From the NCBI GenBank assembly GCA_023666665.1, contig JAMPBN010000001.1:456436-520435 (forward strand): DNA of 64,000 nucleotides, in the 5' to 3' direction. A program made the translations under genes and the position numbers. Positions 17,070 to 24,932 of the stretch are shown here, piece after piece. Every line of letters starts with the position of its first letter. Positions within the stretch are counted from its first letter, which is position 1. A model generated the notes under the pieces. The model was not told where the DNA came from. It saw nothing but the letters and a program-made list of their open reading frames with translations, and did not search any database. The stretch comes from Prevotella sp. GTDB lineage: Bacteria > Bacteroidota > Bacteroidia > Bacteroidales > Muribaculaceae.

Positions 17070-17088
17070 TTCGGCGCTCTGCGCCGAA
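17070..17088 (-). promoter_or_regulatory. Stem-loop abutting the helicase start codon
   Basis: TTCGGCG and CGCCGAA form a 7-bp stem with a 5-nt loop. On the minus strand it ends 4 nt before the ATG (17065). It could limit ribosome access or be a terminator for readthrough from cysS. Confidence 0.5.
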
Positions 17089-17204
17089 GGTTAAGGGTTA
17101 AGGGTTAAGGGTTAAGGGTTAAGGTGATTGTTATGTATAGAAAAGGGTATAATCTTCAATTTTAACCCTTAACCGGCGGCGAAGCCGCGTTAACCCTTAA
17201 CCTG
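17089..17204. repeat. TTAAGGG heptamer arrays in inverted arrangement
   Basis: TTAAGGG is repeated 4.9 times at 17091-17124. Two short arrays of the complementary TTAACCC follow (17162-17174 and 17190-17202), flanking a GCGGC-TTC-GCCGC hairpin. The arms can pair with one another. The unit is not found in coding sequence here. The same heptamer forms a longer array at 43429-43511. Confidence 0.9.
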
Positions 17205-17229
17205 AAATAATTTTGTGATTTTCTCCAAA

Positions 17230-18714
17230 TTATTTCACACTCCATTCAACGCCGTCTTTGGTGTCTTTGACGTTGAAGCCGATTTCGGCAAGACGGTTGC
17301 GAATAAGGTCGCTGGTGGCCCAGTCTTTCTTGGCTTTGGACTCGGCACGAATCTGCAGCAGCAGGTCCACGGCCTCCTCATAGGGCTTGAGGTTGGCAGC
17401 GCCGTCGGACGAATCGGGGGGCAGAATGCCCAGGATGTCGAACAGGAACGCCTGAAATAGCGCCTGCATCTTCTCCAGGTCGGCAACGCTGGCCTTGACG
17501 GCACCGTCATTTACCTGATTCACAATGCGGCAGAGGTCAAACAGATGACCGATTACTACCGGGGTGTTCAAATCATCGTCCATCGCCTCATACATCTTGG
17601 CCTCCAATTCATCCAAGCCGCTGACGGTGCTTTCAGCCGAGGGTTTGAGACCCTGCAGGCGGCGATAGCCCTCCATCATACGCTTGTGGGCCTTTTCGGC
17701 AGCCTGGAGGGCATCGTTGCCAAAGTCAAGAGTGGAGCGATATTGCGCCATCAGAATGAAGAAGCGAATGGTCATCGGCGAATATGGCTGCGAAAGGAGC
17801 CGGTGGGTGCCGTTGAAAAACTCATCGAGGGTAATGAAGTTGCCGTAGCTCTTGCCCATCTTCTTGCCATCGATGGTAATCATGTTGTTGTGCATCCAAT
17901 AGCGCACGGCATCGTGGCCGTTGTGGGCCACGCTTTGGGCAATTTCGCACTCATGGTGGGGGAACATCAGGTCCATACCTCCGCCGTGAATGTCGAACGT
18001 CTCGCCGAGATATTTCTCGCCCATCACGGAGCACTCCAGATGCCACCCCGGGAAGCCCTCGCTCCAGGGCGACGGCCAGTGCATGATATGCTCGGGTGCG
18101 GCCTTTTTCCAGAGGGCAAAGTCAGCGGGATGGTGCTTTTCGCTCTGACCGTCAAGGTCGCGGGTGTTGGCAAGAAGCTCGTCGATATTGCGGCCCGAGA
18201 GTTTGCCGTAGGGGTGCTCGCGGTTGTATTTGGGCACGTCGAAGTATACTGAACCCTCGCTGACGTAAGCATAGCCGGCATCAAGGATTGACTGCACATA
18301 GGCAATCTGCTCGAGAATGTGGCCGCTGGCATGCGGCTCAATGCTGGGGGAGAGCACGTTGAGGCGCTCCATGGCCTTATGGTAGCGGTTAGAGTAGTAT
18401 TGCACCACTTCCATGGGCTCGAGCTGCTCGAGGCGCGCCTTTTTGGCGATTTTGTCCTCGCCGGAGTCGGCATCGTTTTCGAGGTGGCCAACGTCGGTGA
18501 TGTTGCGCACGTAGCGCACCTTGTAGCCCAGGTGCTTGAGGTAGCGGAAAAGCACGTCGAAGGTTATGGCCGGGCGGGCGTGACCCAAGTGGCCGTCGCC
18601 ATAGACCGTGGGACCGCAAACGTACATCCCGACATGTTCGGGATGCAGCGGGGTGAACTTTTCCTTGCGGCGGGAGAGGGAGTTATAGATGCTGAAGTTG
18701 TTCTCCTTAACCAT
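17230..18714 (-). CDS. cysS: Cysteine--tRNA ligase
   Basis: 494 residues, normal length. [16 protein letters not shown] (about 30-45) includes the zinc Cys and the HIGH-type motif. [12 protein letters not shown], followed by [15 protein letters not shown], supplies the other zinc ligands. [10 protein letters not shown] is the KMSKS-type motif, as usual in Bacteroidetes. It charges tRNA-Cys. DUF3467 ends just upstream (4 nt before the ATG), so the two are co-transcribed. Confidence 0.97.
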   Translation of the reverse strand: MVKENNFSIYNSLSRRKEKFTPLHPEHVGMYVCGPTVYGDGHLGHARPAITFDVLFRYLKHLGYKVRYVRNITDVGHLENDADSGEDKIAKKARLEQLEPMEVVQYYSNRYHKAMERLNVLSPSIEPHASGHILEQIAYVQSILDAGYAYVSEGSVYFDVPKYNREHPYGKLSGRNIDELLANTRDLDGQSEKHHPADFALWKKAAPEHIMHWPSPWSEGFPGWHLECSVMGEKYLGETFDIHGGGMDLMFPHHECEIAQSVAHNGHDAVRYWMHNNMITIDGKKMGKSYGNFITLDEFFNGTHRLLSQPYSPMTIRFFILMAQYRSTLDFGNDALQAAEKAHKRMMEGYRRLQGLKPSAESTVSGLDELEAKMYEAMDDDLNTPVVIGHLFDLCRIVNQVNDGAVKASVADLEKMQALFQAFLFDILGILPPDSSDGAANLKPYEEAVDLLLQIRAESKAKKDWATSDLIRNRLAEIGFNVKDTKDGVEWSVK

Positions 18715-18718
18715 CTTT

Positions 18719-19036
18719 TTAAGCGTTCATAAAGGGGTTGGGTATGCCTCCCATTGGGGGCTGCTGCTTGGGGGTGCGGGCCTTGATTTCGCCAAAGGTC
18801 TTTTCGTAGCGCTGCACGTTTTCGGCCAGTGCGTTAAGCAGGTTTTTGGCGTTTTCGGGGGTCATGATTACGCGGGTCTGCACGCGGGCGGGGTTCATAT
18901 TGGGAGCCACGGTGATGAAGTCCATGAAAAATTCATTGGGGCCGTGGGCAATCATAGCGAGGTTGCAGTAGTTGCCTTTAGCCACTTCGGGCGAGAGTTC
19001 AATCTTTATTTCTTGTTGGTTATTGTTCTGACTCAT
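18719..19036 (-). CDS. DUF3467 domain-containing protein
   Basis: 105 residues matching DUF3467: [20 protein letters not shown], then [21 protein letters not shown] and [19 protein letters not shown]. This small conserved cytosolic protein has no assigned function in Bacteroidetes. The stop is 4 nt before the cysS ATG. The leader contains GTTAGGA repeats (19041-19062) that follow the stop of the upstream lipoprotein gene. Confidence 0.88.
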   Translation of the reverse strand: MSQNNNQQEIKIELSPEVAKGNYCNLAMIAHGPNEFFMDFITVAPNMNPARVQTRVIMTPENAKNLLNALAENVQRYEKTFGEIKARTPKQQPPMGGIPNPFMNA

Positions 19037-19063
19037 AGTTGTTTTTAGTTAGGAGTTAGGAGT

Positions 19064-19696
19064 TTAATTATTAATTACAATTTGTTCGGAGGTGTTGTAG
19101 ATTACCGTCAGACCCTGACAGCCGGGGGCGGAGAGTAGCGATGAAATGTCCCACGATGCATAGAGGGCGCGTTGCACCCCGAGACCCACATAGTCGGCGC
19201 TGACAATGATGCGGGCGGTGGGATAGGGGTCGTCTTTAGTTGACTCGTCAACGTAGAGAGCAACCTCGGTGGCGTTGCCTGGAAAACTGACCATGGAGCT
19301 GAGGTTGAGGTAGGTACCCGAGCGCCATATGGAGGTCTGCGTCATGGGTTCAGACTGCGGGAGCCGGGCATCGGCGGCGCAAAACTTGGGCGCTCCGCCG
19401 GGCAGGCGGGTGACGCTCAGCAGCGAAATGGGGCCGCTGACGCCGTATTCGTCGGCAACATAGTAGATTAGGGTGCGGTTTCCGGCGGCGAGGTCACTGT
19501 TGCCCCCCCAATTTGCGGTGAGGGTGATGAGGTCTTCGTTGTTGTCGGTGTAGGTAAAGGTGGTTTCGCCATCTACGGTAGACTCGTAAGTAACGATTGA
19601 GGCCACAGCGGTTTGCGGCCCGTCGGGTTCCGTTCCCTTGCAGGCCGCCAGCGCCGGGATCAACGCTAAAAGAAGATATTTCAGACAACTCCGCAT
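19064..19696 (-). CDS. Hypothetical lipoprotein (DUF4625/Ig-like, uncertain)
   Basis: 210 residues from the ATG at 19696. MRSCLKYLLLALIPALAAC is a signal peptide with lipobox LAAC, followed by KGTEPDGP. The mature part is beta-rich and resembles small Bacteroidetes outer-membrane lipoproteins, but no family is recognised with confidence. A longer frame from 19765 begins before the promoter box and is unlikely. It is followed 27 nt downstream by DUF3467. Confidence 0.75.
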   Translation of the reverse strand: MRSCLKYLLLALIPALAACKGTEPDGPQTAVASIVTYESTVDGETTFTYTDNNEDLITLTANWGGNSDLAAGNRTLIYYVADEYGVSGPISLLSVTRLPGGAPKFCAADARLPQSEPMTQTSIWRSGTYLNLSSMVSFPGNATEVALYVDESTKDDPYPTARIIVSADYVGLGVQRALYASWDISSLLSAPGCQGLTVIYNTSEQIVINN

Positions 19697-19728
19697 ATTC
19701 ACATAACGTTTTGTGAGATTAATTAGTG

Positions 19729-19759
19729 CAAAATTACAACATTTTTTTGACAAACCAAA
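19729..19759 (-). promoter_or_regulatory. Lipoprotein promoter
   Basis: Minus strand: TTTG (19756-19759) and TAATTTTG (19729-19736), 19-nt spacing. The leader to the ATG at 19696 is about 25-30 nt. Confidence 0.6.
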
Positions 19760-19869
19760 AAACAAGATGTTGGGCGTTGGGCATTGGGTATGAACCGCCG
19801 GGTTTCAAGCCGCCGCGAGGCTGCGACAGGAACAGGAGGCGGGAGGTATTATATTTCGCGAAAAATGCG

Positions 19870-19877
19870 TAACTTTG
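19870..19877 (+). promoter_or_regulatory. hsdS -7 box TAACTTTG
   Basis: The box ends 7 nt before the hsdS ATG at 19885, which suggests that hsdS has its own promoter and a near-leaderless transcript. Confidence 0.55.
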
Positions 19878-19884
19878 CCCCGGT

Positions 19885-21132
19885 ATGACAAATCAGCTAC
19901 CCACCACCACAACCTTTCGCGGCCACACCTACCCCCTCCAATGGAAAACCCTTGGGGAGATTGGCACGTTTTATGGCGGACTCACAGGGAAATCCAAACA
20001 GGATTTCTCCGATGGCAACGCTCGCTTTATTTCCTATCTTAACGTATATTCCAACCTCTCACTGAATCAGCAAGCCGATGAATTTGTTAAAATTGGAGAA
20101 AACGAAAAGCAAAACGTCATAGAATATGGTGATGTGCTTTTCACCGGCTCATCAGAAACGCCCGATGAGTGCGGAATGTCGTCGGTGGTAACAACGCGAC
20201 CAACTGAAAAGCTATACCTTAACAGCTTCTGCTTCGGATTTCGCCCTAACGATGCCGACCTTTTTAACCCTGATTTTCTCAAACATCTTTTGCGCTCTGA
20301 ACCGGTCAGAAAGCAGATTGCCAAAACGGCCAATGGGGTTACGCGTTTCAATGTTTCGAAAGCATTATTTGCAAAAATAATCATTCCCATTCCTGACCTT
20401 GAACTCCAAGGCATTATAGCCTGGATTCTTGACCGGTTTTCTGCGCTGACCACTGAGCTGCAAAATGAGCTGCAAGAAGAGCTCGCCGCCCGCCGCGAGC
20501 AATACGCTTACTATCGCAACCGCCTGCTCGACTTCGGACGCAGCAACCGTGCCCAATGGCTGCCGCTCGAGGAGGTTTGCAAAAAAATTTGCTCCGGAGG
20601 AACTCCACGAACCTCCGTAAGGGAATATTTTGATGGCAATATACCTTGGTTGAGAACTCAGGAAGTTGATTGGAAAGACGTTTACGATACTGAAATCAAA
20701 ATTTCTGACGAAGCAGTTCAAAATTCATCAGCTAAACTTATACCCGCAAATTGCGTCATCGTTGCAATGTATGGCGCAACTGCGGCAAAATGTTGTATCA
20801 ATAAAATTCCATTGACCACAAATCAAGCTTGCTGCAATTTGGAAATTGACCCTGAGATTGCTTATTACAGATATGTATATCATTGGATTTGCGGTAATTA
20901 TTTGACCTTGAAATCAATGGGCGAGGGAAGTCAAAACAACATCAACGCCGCCAAAATCAAAAACTTTCTTATTCCCATACCGCCGTTGGAGGAGCAGGAG
21001 CGGATTGTGGGGATTCTTGACCGGCTGGAGGCGGCGTATAACGACCTGATGGTCAGCATCCCGGCAGAAATCGCCGCTCGCCGCGAGCAGTACGCTTACA
21101 ACCGCAACCGCCTGCTCAGCTTTAGGGAGTAA
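19885..21132 (+). CDS. Type I restriction-modification specificity subunit HsdS (orphan)
   Basis: 415 residues with two target-recognition domains. TRD1 covers about 10-180, with WKTLGEIGTFYGG and ISYLNVYSN. TRD2 covers about 215-385, with LEEVCKKICSGGTPRTSV and MYGATAAKCCINKIPLTTNQACC. Each is followed by a coiled-coil spacer with a near-identical end: ELAARREQYAYYRNRLLDF (195-213) and EIAARREQYAYNRNRLLSF (near 395-413). HsdS gives DNA target specificity to an M2S methylase or R2M2S nuclease. No hsdM or hsdR lies in this window, so it must work in trans with distant subunits, act as a reservoir for TRD shuffling, or be a relic. The repeated spacers could mediate recombination. Confidence 0.9.
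   Translation: MTNQLPTTTTFRGHTYPLQWKTLGEIGTFYGGLTGKSKQDFSDGNARFISYLNVYSNLSLNQQADEFVKIGENEKQNVIEYGDVLFTGSSETPDECGMSSVVTTRPTEKLYLNSFCFGFRPNDADLFNPDFLKHLLRSEPVRKQIAKTANGVTRFNVSKALFAKIIIPIPDLELQGIIAWILDRFSALTTELQNELQEELAARREQYAYYRNRLLDFGRSNRAQWLPLEEVCKKICSGGTPRTSVREYFDGNIPWLRTQEVDWKDVYDTEIKISDEAVQNSSAKLIPANCVIVAMYGATAAKCCINKIPLTTNQACCNLEIDPEIAYYRYVYHWICGNYLTLKSMGEGSQNNINAAKIKNFLIPIPPLEEQERIVGILDRLEAAYNDLMVSIPAEIAARREQYAYNRNRLLSFRE
20482..21122. repeat. Direct repeats encoding the two HsdS spacers
   Basis: Bases 20484-20534 and 21071-21121 are near-identical copies of about 51 bp, 587 bp apart, encoding the conserved AARREQYAY...NRLL segments. In-frame recombination between them, or with a silent locus, would swap TRD2. 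Confidence 0.75.
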
Positions 21133-21172
21133 GCCCCCCGACCGTATGAAGACGGCCGGCTCCTGTTTGGCA

Positions 21173-21208
21173 GCAAATCGGCGCGGTTGGGAAGCCGCGC
21201 CGATTTGC
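21173..21208. terminator. Perfect 14-bp stem hairpin between hsdS and tRNA-Leu
   Basis: GCAAATCGGCGCGG (21173-21186) pairs perfectly with CCGCGCCGATTTGC (21195-21208) across an 8-nt loop. It lies between the converging ends of hsdS and the tRNA operon and probably terminates both directions. Confidence 0.8.
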
Positions 21209-21213
21209 CGGGG

Positions 21214-21297
21214 TGCTCGAAGCGGGACTCGAACCCGCACGGCCGCAATGGCCAGGGGATTTTAAGTCCCCAGTGTCTACCATTTCACCATTCGAGC
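21214..21297 (-). tRNA. tRNA-Leu (UAA)
   Basis: An 84-nt type II tRNA with a long variable arm. The acceptor GCTCGAA...TTCGAGC pairs perfectly. D-arm and T-arm (GGTTCGAGTCC) are standard. The anticodon TAA is at 21262-21264 in loop CTTAAAA. CCA is not encoded (the sequence after the discriminator A is CCC). It is downstream of tRNA-Lys on the same transcript. Confidence 0.95.
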
Positions 21298-21318
21298 AAA
21301 TGGTTGTGAGAATTAGAA

Positions 21319-21350
21319 ATCTGCAAGCATTGAAGAGAATGCTTGCAGAT
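21319..21350. other. 13-bp hairpin between the two tRNA genes
   Basis: ATCTGCAAGCATT (21319-21331) pairs perfectly with AATGCTTGCAGAT (21338-21350) across a 6-nt loop. It fills most of the 58-nt tRNA spacer and may guide processing (RNase III or E) of the dicistronic precursor. Confidence 0.75.
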
Positions 21351-21355
21351 GAAAG

Positions 21356-21431
21356 TGGTGACCCCGGAGGGGCTCGAACCCTCGACCCACTGATTAAGAG
21401 TCAGTTGCTCTACCAACTGAGCTACGGAGTC
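21356..21431 (-). tRNA. tRNA-Lys (CUU)
   Basis: A 73-nt tRNA body (21359-21431) plus an encoded CCA (21356-21358). The acceptor is GACTCCG/CGGGGTC. The anticodon loop CTCTTAA contains CTT (21396-21398). The T-loop is GGTTCGAGCCC. It is first in a two-tRNA operon driven by the TACCTTTG promoter upstream. Confidence 0.95.
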
Positions 21432-21456
21432 AAAGCCTGTTGGGCTAAATGCGCTG

Positions 21457-21488
21457 CAAAGGTAGGGAGTTTTTTTGAGGTGCGCAAA
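21457..21488 (-). promoter_or_regulatory. tRNA-Lys/Leu operon promoter
   Basis: Minus strand: TTTG (21485-21488) and TACCTTTG (21457-21464), 20-nt spacing, 25 nt upstream of the mature tRNA-Lys 5' end. Confidence 0.75.
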
Positions 21489-21533
21489 TTTTTTTGCAAG
21501 TTTTTTAGGTTTTTTGAGCGGAGAGCCATAGGT

Positions 21534-21568
21534 TTTGCGGAGAAATTCGGGAAAAATTTGTACATTTG
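21534..21568 (+). promoter_or_regulatory. Fe-S membrane protein promoter
   Basis: TTTG (21534-21537) and TACATTTG (21561-21568), 23-nt spacing. The box ends 8 nt before the ATG at 21577. Confidence 0.6.
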
Positions 21569-21576
21569 CGAGACTT

Positions 21577-22479
21577 ATGTCGGAGTTGACGCAAAATAGA
21601 GGCCAGGGCTGGCTGATGTTGCTGCGCGTGACGGTGGAGGCCGGTGCGGCATTTTTCGTTACGGCGTCGCTGCTGAATTATGGCGTGCGCTGCACGGCGG
21701 TGGGCCGCTGGATAGGGGGCTTGCAGCTGGTGTCGGCGGCGTTGATGCTGGCGCTGCCGGTGTTGGCTTTGTGGCTGGCGGTGACGCTGATGTTCGGGCG
21801 GCTTTATTGCTCTACGGTGTGTCCGCTGGGTGCGCTGATTGATTTGGGCGCGCGGGTCAGGCCGAGCAGCAAGGTTTATCGCTACAGGCGGGGGCTGACG
21901 GCAGTGCGCTGGCTGAGTATGGCGGTGGGCGCGGTGGCGCTGGTGGTGGCAACTCCGTTTGCGCGGGCGTGGCTGGAGCCTTATGGGCTGTATGGCTCGT
22001 TGGTGCGGTCGGTTGCCGATGGCAGGAGCCTGGTGGCTGCGGCGGTGGCTGCGTTGATTGCCGGAGTGCTGATGGCGGTGGCTTACAGGCGCGGGCGTTG
22101 GTTTTGCAACAGCGTGTGTCCGCTGTCTGCGCCATTGGGATTTTTGGGGCGGAGCGCGGCGTTTCATATCGACATTAACACGGATATGTGCGTGCAGTGC
22201 CGCAGGTGTGTTGACGTGTGTAAGGCTGAGTGCATTAATCTTGATGACCATGTTGCCGACATGAGCAGGTGCGTGGTGTGCTTTAATTGCCTGCCGGTGT
22301 GTCCCAACGATGCGATAAGCTACACGCTGAGCCGCCACGCGCTGTCGACCCCTCTGATGCAGAAGATTTTAAAAAATGATAAAACCCCATCTTTGACATG
22401 CAACAATACCTCAACCTCTTGCAGGACATCCTCGACAACGGAGTCCTCAAAACCGACAGAACCGGCACGGGAACGCTGA
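21577..22479 (+). CDS. 4Fe-4S membrane protein, NapH/YccM-like
   Basis: 300 residues from the ATG at 21577. Four or five membrane segments alternate with two CxxxCP motifs, [11 protein letters not shown] and [11 protein letters not shown], typical of polyferredoxin NapH/RnfB/CcoG-type proteins. A C-terminal ferredoxin domain holds [15 protein letters not shown] and [12 protein letters not shown] (two 4Fe-4S clusters). It is probably an electron carrier between a membrane donor and an unknown acceptor. The last 27 or so residues (Ser/Thr-rich) come from reading 82 nt into thyA in another frame, suggesting loss of the original stop. Codon use is G-rich, unlike the C-rich genes at 1-13 kb. Confidence 0.85.
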   Translation: MSELTQNRGQGWLMLLRVTVEAGAAFFVTASLLNYGVRCTAVGRWIGGLQLVSAALMLALPVLALWLAVTLMFGRLYCSTVCPLGALIDLGARVRPSSKVYRYRRGLTAVRWLSMAVGAVALVVATPFARAWLEPYGLYGSLVRSVADGRSLVAAAVAALIAGVLMAVAYRRGRWFCNSVCPLSAPLGFLGRSAAFHIDINTDMCVQCRRCVDVCKAECINLDDHVADMSRCVVCFNCLPVCPNDAISYTLSRHALSTPLMQKILKNDKTPSLTCNNTSTSCRTSSTTESSKPTEPARER

Positions 22480-23192
22480 GTGTTTTCGGCCGCCAGATGC
22501 GTTATGATCTTGCCGATGGTTTTCCGCTGGTGACGACCAAGAAGGTGCATCTGAAGTCAATAATCCACGAGTTGCTGTGGTTTTTGAAGGGCGATACCAA
22601 CGTTAGGTATCTTCAGGAAAACGGCGTGAGAATCTGGAATGAGTGGGCCGACGAGAACGGCGACCTGGGCCCGGTGTATGGCCATCAGTGGCGTGCGTGG
22701 CCCGACGGCCGTGGCGGCGTAATTGACCAGATTGCGGAGGTTGAGCGTCAGATTAGGGAGAATCCGGATTCGCGGCGGCTGATAGTGTCGGCGTGGAATG
22801 TTGCCGACGTGCCGCAGATGGCGTTGCCGCCGTGTCACGCATTTTTTCAGTTTTACGTTGCCGGGGGGCGGTTGTCGTTGCAGCTCTATCAGCGTTCGGC
22901 CGATTGCTTTCTGGGGGTGCCGTTTAATATCGCGTCGTATGCCCTGCTGCTGCAGATGATGGCGCAGGTCACCGGCCTGGAGCCGGGCGAGTTTGTTCAC
23001 ACCACGGGCGATACGCACTTATATACCAATCACTTGGAGCAGGCGCGCCTGCAGCTGACCCGCGAGCCTCGTCTGCTGCCCCGCATGGTGCTGAACCCGG
23101 AAGTGAAGTCGATTTTTGACTTTAAATACGACGATTTCCACCTGGAAGGCTATGATCCCTGGCCGCACATTGCCGCTACCGTTGCGGTGTGA
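22398..23192 (+). CDS. thyA: Thymidylate synthase
   Basis: 264 residues, the standard ThyA length. The catalytic Cys146 is in [36 protein letters not shown] is the folate/dUMP region. [16 protein letters not shown] and [12 protein letters not shown] are conserved. It makes dTMP from dUMP with methylene-THF. It overlaps the preceding Fe-S gene by 82 nt. The usual partner folA (dihydrofolate reductase) does not follow. Confidence 0.97.
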   Translation: MQQYLNLLQDILDNGVLKTDRTGTGTLSVFGRQMRYDLADGFPLVTTKKVHLKSIIHELLWFLKGDTNVRYLQENGVRIWNEWADENGDLGPVYGHQWRAWPDGRGGVIDQIAEVERQIRENPDSRRLIVSAWNVADVPQMALPPCHAFFQFYVAGGRLSLQLYQRSADCFLGVPFNIASYALLLQMMAQVTGLEPGEFVHTTGDTHLYTNHLEQARLQLTREPRLLPRMVLNPEVKSIFDFKYDDFHLEGYDPWPHIAATVAV

Positions 23193-23218
23193 GATGCGCA
23201 GCAGACGGAGAAAGGTGG

Positions 23219-24448
23219 CTAACCAAAGAAGAGGTAGGCGGCAAGAACGCCCGCAATTGAGCCGGTGATGTCGGCAAGAAGGCCGTAGCCCACGGCATAG
23301 CGCGTGTTGCGCACCCCGACGCTGCCAAAATACACCGCCAGGACGTAAAACAGCGTGTCGGTGCTTCCTTGAATTGCCGCGCTGCATCGTGCAACAAACG
23401 AGTCTGCGCCATACGTAGTCATCAAATCCACCATCATTCCCCTTGACCCCGAGCCGCTCAGAGGCTTCATTATTGCCGTGGGGAGTGTGCCGACCCATTC
23501 GGCATCAAAACCCAGTGCGGCAACCACATCTGCTATTCCCTCGGTCAGCACATCCATAGCTCCCGAAGCTCTAAACATTGCTATCGCCACCAATATCGCC
23601 ACCAGATATGGAATGATTTTTACCGCGGTCTGAAAGCCCTCTTTCGCGCCCTCAATAAACGTTTCATACATATTCAGCCTCTTGCGTAATCCGGCAAACA
23701 AAAAGCCCGCTATTACGCTGAATAACATAAAATTGGCAGCAAACGAGCTGTATTTTTCAACCTCTGCGGGTTCCAGACTTGAAAAGAACCAAACCATCCC
23801 GCCAACAATTGCCGCCAAGCCACCCAACCAGGCCAGGAGCACTGGGTCTTTCAGCGAAATGTGTTGCTTGATGCAGAGCGCCACGATGCCAACCAACGTG
23901 GCAATAAACGTGGCAACCAAAATCGGCAGGAAAACGTCAGTTGGATTCGCAGCCCCCGCCTGCGCTCTATACATTATTATGCTTATGGGAATCAGACACA
24001 GCCCCGAGGCATTCAGCACCAGGAACATTATCATGGCATCAGTGGCGCGCTCTTTTTCCCGATTGAGCGTCTGAAGTTCTTGCATTGCCTTGAGCCCCAG
24101 GGGAGTGGCGGCATTGTCGAGACCAAGCATATTGGCCGATACGTTCATAAATATCGACCCCATTGCCGGATGGTCTTCAGGCACACCCGGAAACAGGCGG
24201 GTAAACAGCGGGCTGACCATCCGGCCGAACACGCGAATCACTCCCGCCCGCTCGCCGATTTTCATCAGACCAAGCCAGAGCGACAATATTCCCGTCAGCC
24301 CCAGCGCCAGCTCAAACGACGTTGCCGCTGCGCCAAACGATGCCGACATAATTTCGGACCACGCGCTCAAATCGCCGCAGAGCGTACGCCCCACGGCAAC
24401 CGCAAAAGCCACTAAAAAGAACCCAACCCAAATATAATTTAAAACCAT
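23219..24448 (-). CDS. Fused SpmA-SpmB-type nucleoside-recognition (gate) membrane protein
   Basis: 409 residues and about 8-10 membrane segments. The N-terminal half is SpmA-like (MNVSANMLGLDNAATPLGL is the gate-domain signature). The C-terminal half is SpmB-like, with MFRASGAMDVLTEG and KPLSGSGSRGMMVDLM. In Firmicutes these are two spore-maturation proteins. In non-sporulating Bacteroidetes they are fused, and the transport role is unknown. It is the last gene of the train asd-rpoN-tadA, with its start 13 nt after the tadA stop. Confidence 0.88.
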   Translation of the reverse strand: MVLNYIWVGFFLVAFAVAVGRTLCGDLSAWSEIMSASFGAAATSFELALGLTGILSLWLGLMKIGERAGVIRVFGRMVSPLFTRLFPGVPEDHPAMGSIFMNVSANMLGLDNAATPLGLKAMQELQTLNREKERATDAMIMFLVLNASGLCLIPISIIMYRAQAGAANPTDVFLPILVATFIATLVGIVALCIKQHISLKDPVLLAWLGGLAAIVGGMVWFFSSLEPAEVEKYSSFAANFMLFSVIAGFLFAGLRKRLNMYETFIEGAKEGFQTAVKIIPYLVAILVAIAMFRASGAMDVLTEGIADVVAALGFDAEWVGTLPTAIMKPLSGSGSRGMMVDLMTTYGADSFVARCSAAIQGSTDTLFYVLAVYFGSVGVRNTRYAVGYGLLADITGSIAGVLAAYLFFG

Positions 24449-24461
24449 AATCTTGTATAAG

Positions 24462-24914
24462 TTATTTTCTTAGGAGGGAGAAGAAGGTGCGGAGGAGGGA
24501 GAGGGAGTCGTCGGCGAGTAGTCCGCCGATAATCTGCGTTGAGGGGTGGAGAATCGGGCGGTCGGTGCGAGTCAGGCTCAGGTAGCCGCGCCGGGGGTCT
24601 GAAGCGCCGTAAACGAGTTTGCTGACCTGGCTCCAGCCGATTGCTCCGGCACACATCAGACACGGCTCCATGCTGACGTAGAGCGTGCAGTCGCGCAGGT
24701 ATTTGCCGCCCAGGGTCTCGGTGGCGGCGGTAATGGCAAGCATCTCGGCGTGGGCGGTGACGTCGCGCAGACGCTCGGTCATATTATGTCCGCGGCCGAT
24801 TATGCGCCCTCCGCAGCTAACCACGGCACCTATGGGAATTTCGCCCTCTTCGAGCGCCTGGCGGGCTTCGGCAAGCGCCGCTTCCATCATCCTAACGTCT
24901 TCTTCTGTAACCAT
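24462..24914 (-). CDS. tadA: tRNA-specific adenosine deaminase / nucleoside deaminase
   Basis: 150 residues. HAEMLAI (H55, catalytic E57) and PCLMC (C85, C88) form the zinc deaminase site, followed by AGAIGWSQVSKLVYGASDP. TadA converts A34 to inosine in tRNA-Arg(ACG). Length and motifs fit TadA better than guanine deaminase. It lies 18 nt after the rpoN stop on the same strand. Confidence 0.9.
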   Translation of the reverse strand: MVTEEDVRMMEAALAEARQALEEGEIPIGAVVSCGGRIIGRGHNMTERLRDVTAHAEMLAITAATETLGGKYLRDCTLYVSMEPCLMCAGAIGWSQVSKLVYGASDPRRGYLSLTRTDRPILHPSTQIIGGLLADDSLSLLRTFFSLLRK

Positions 24915-24932
24915 CTGTGTAAATCTTGGTTG

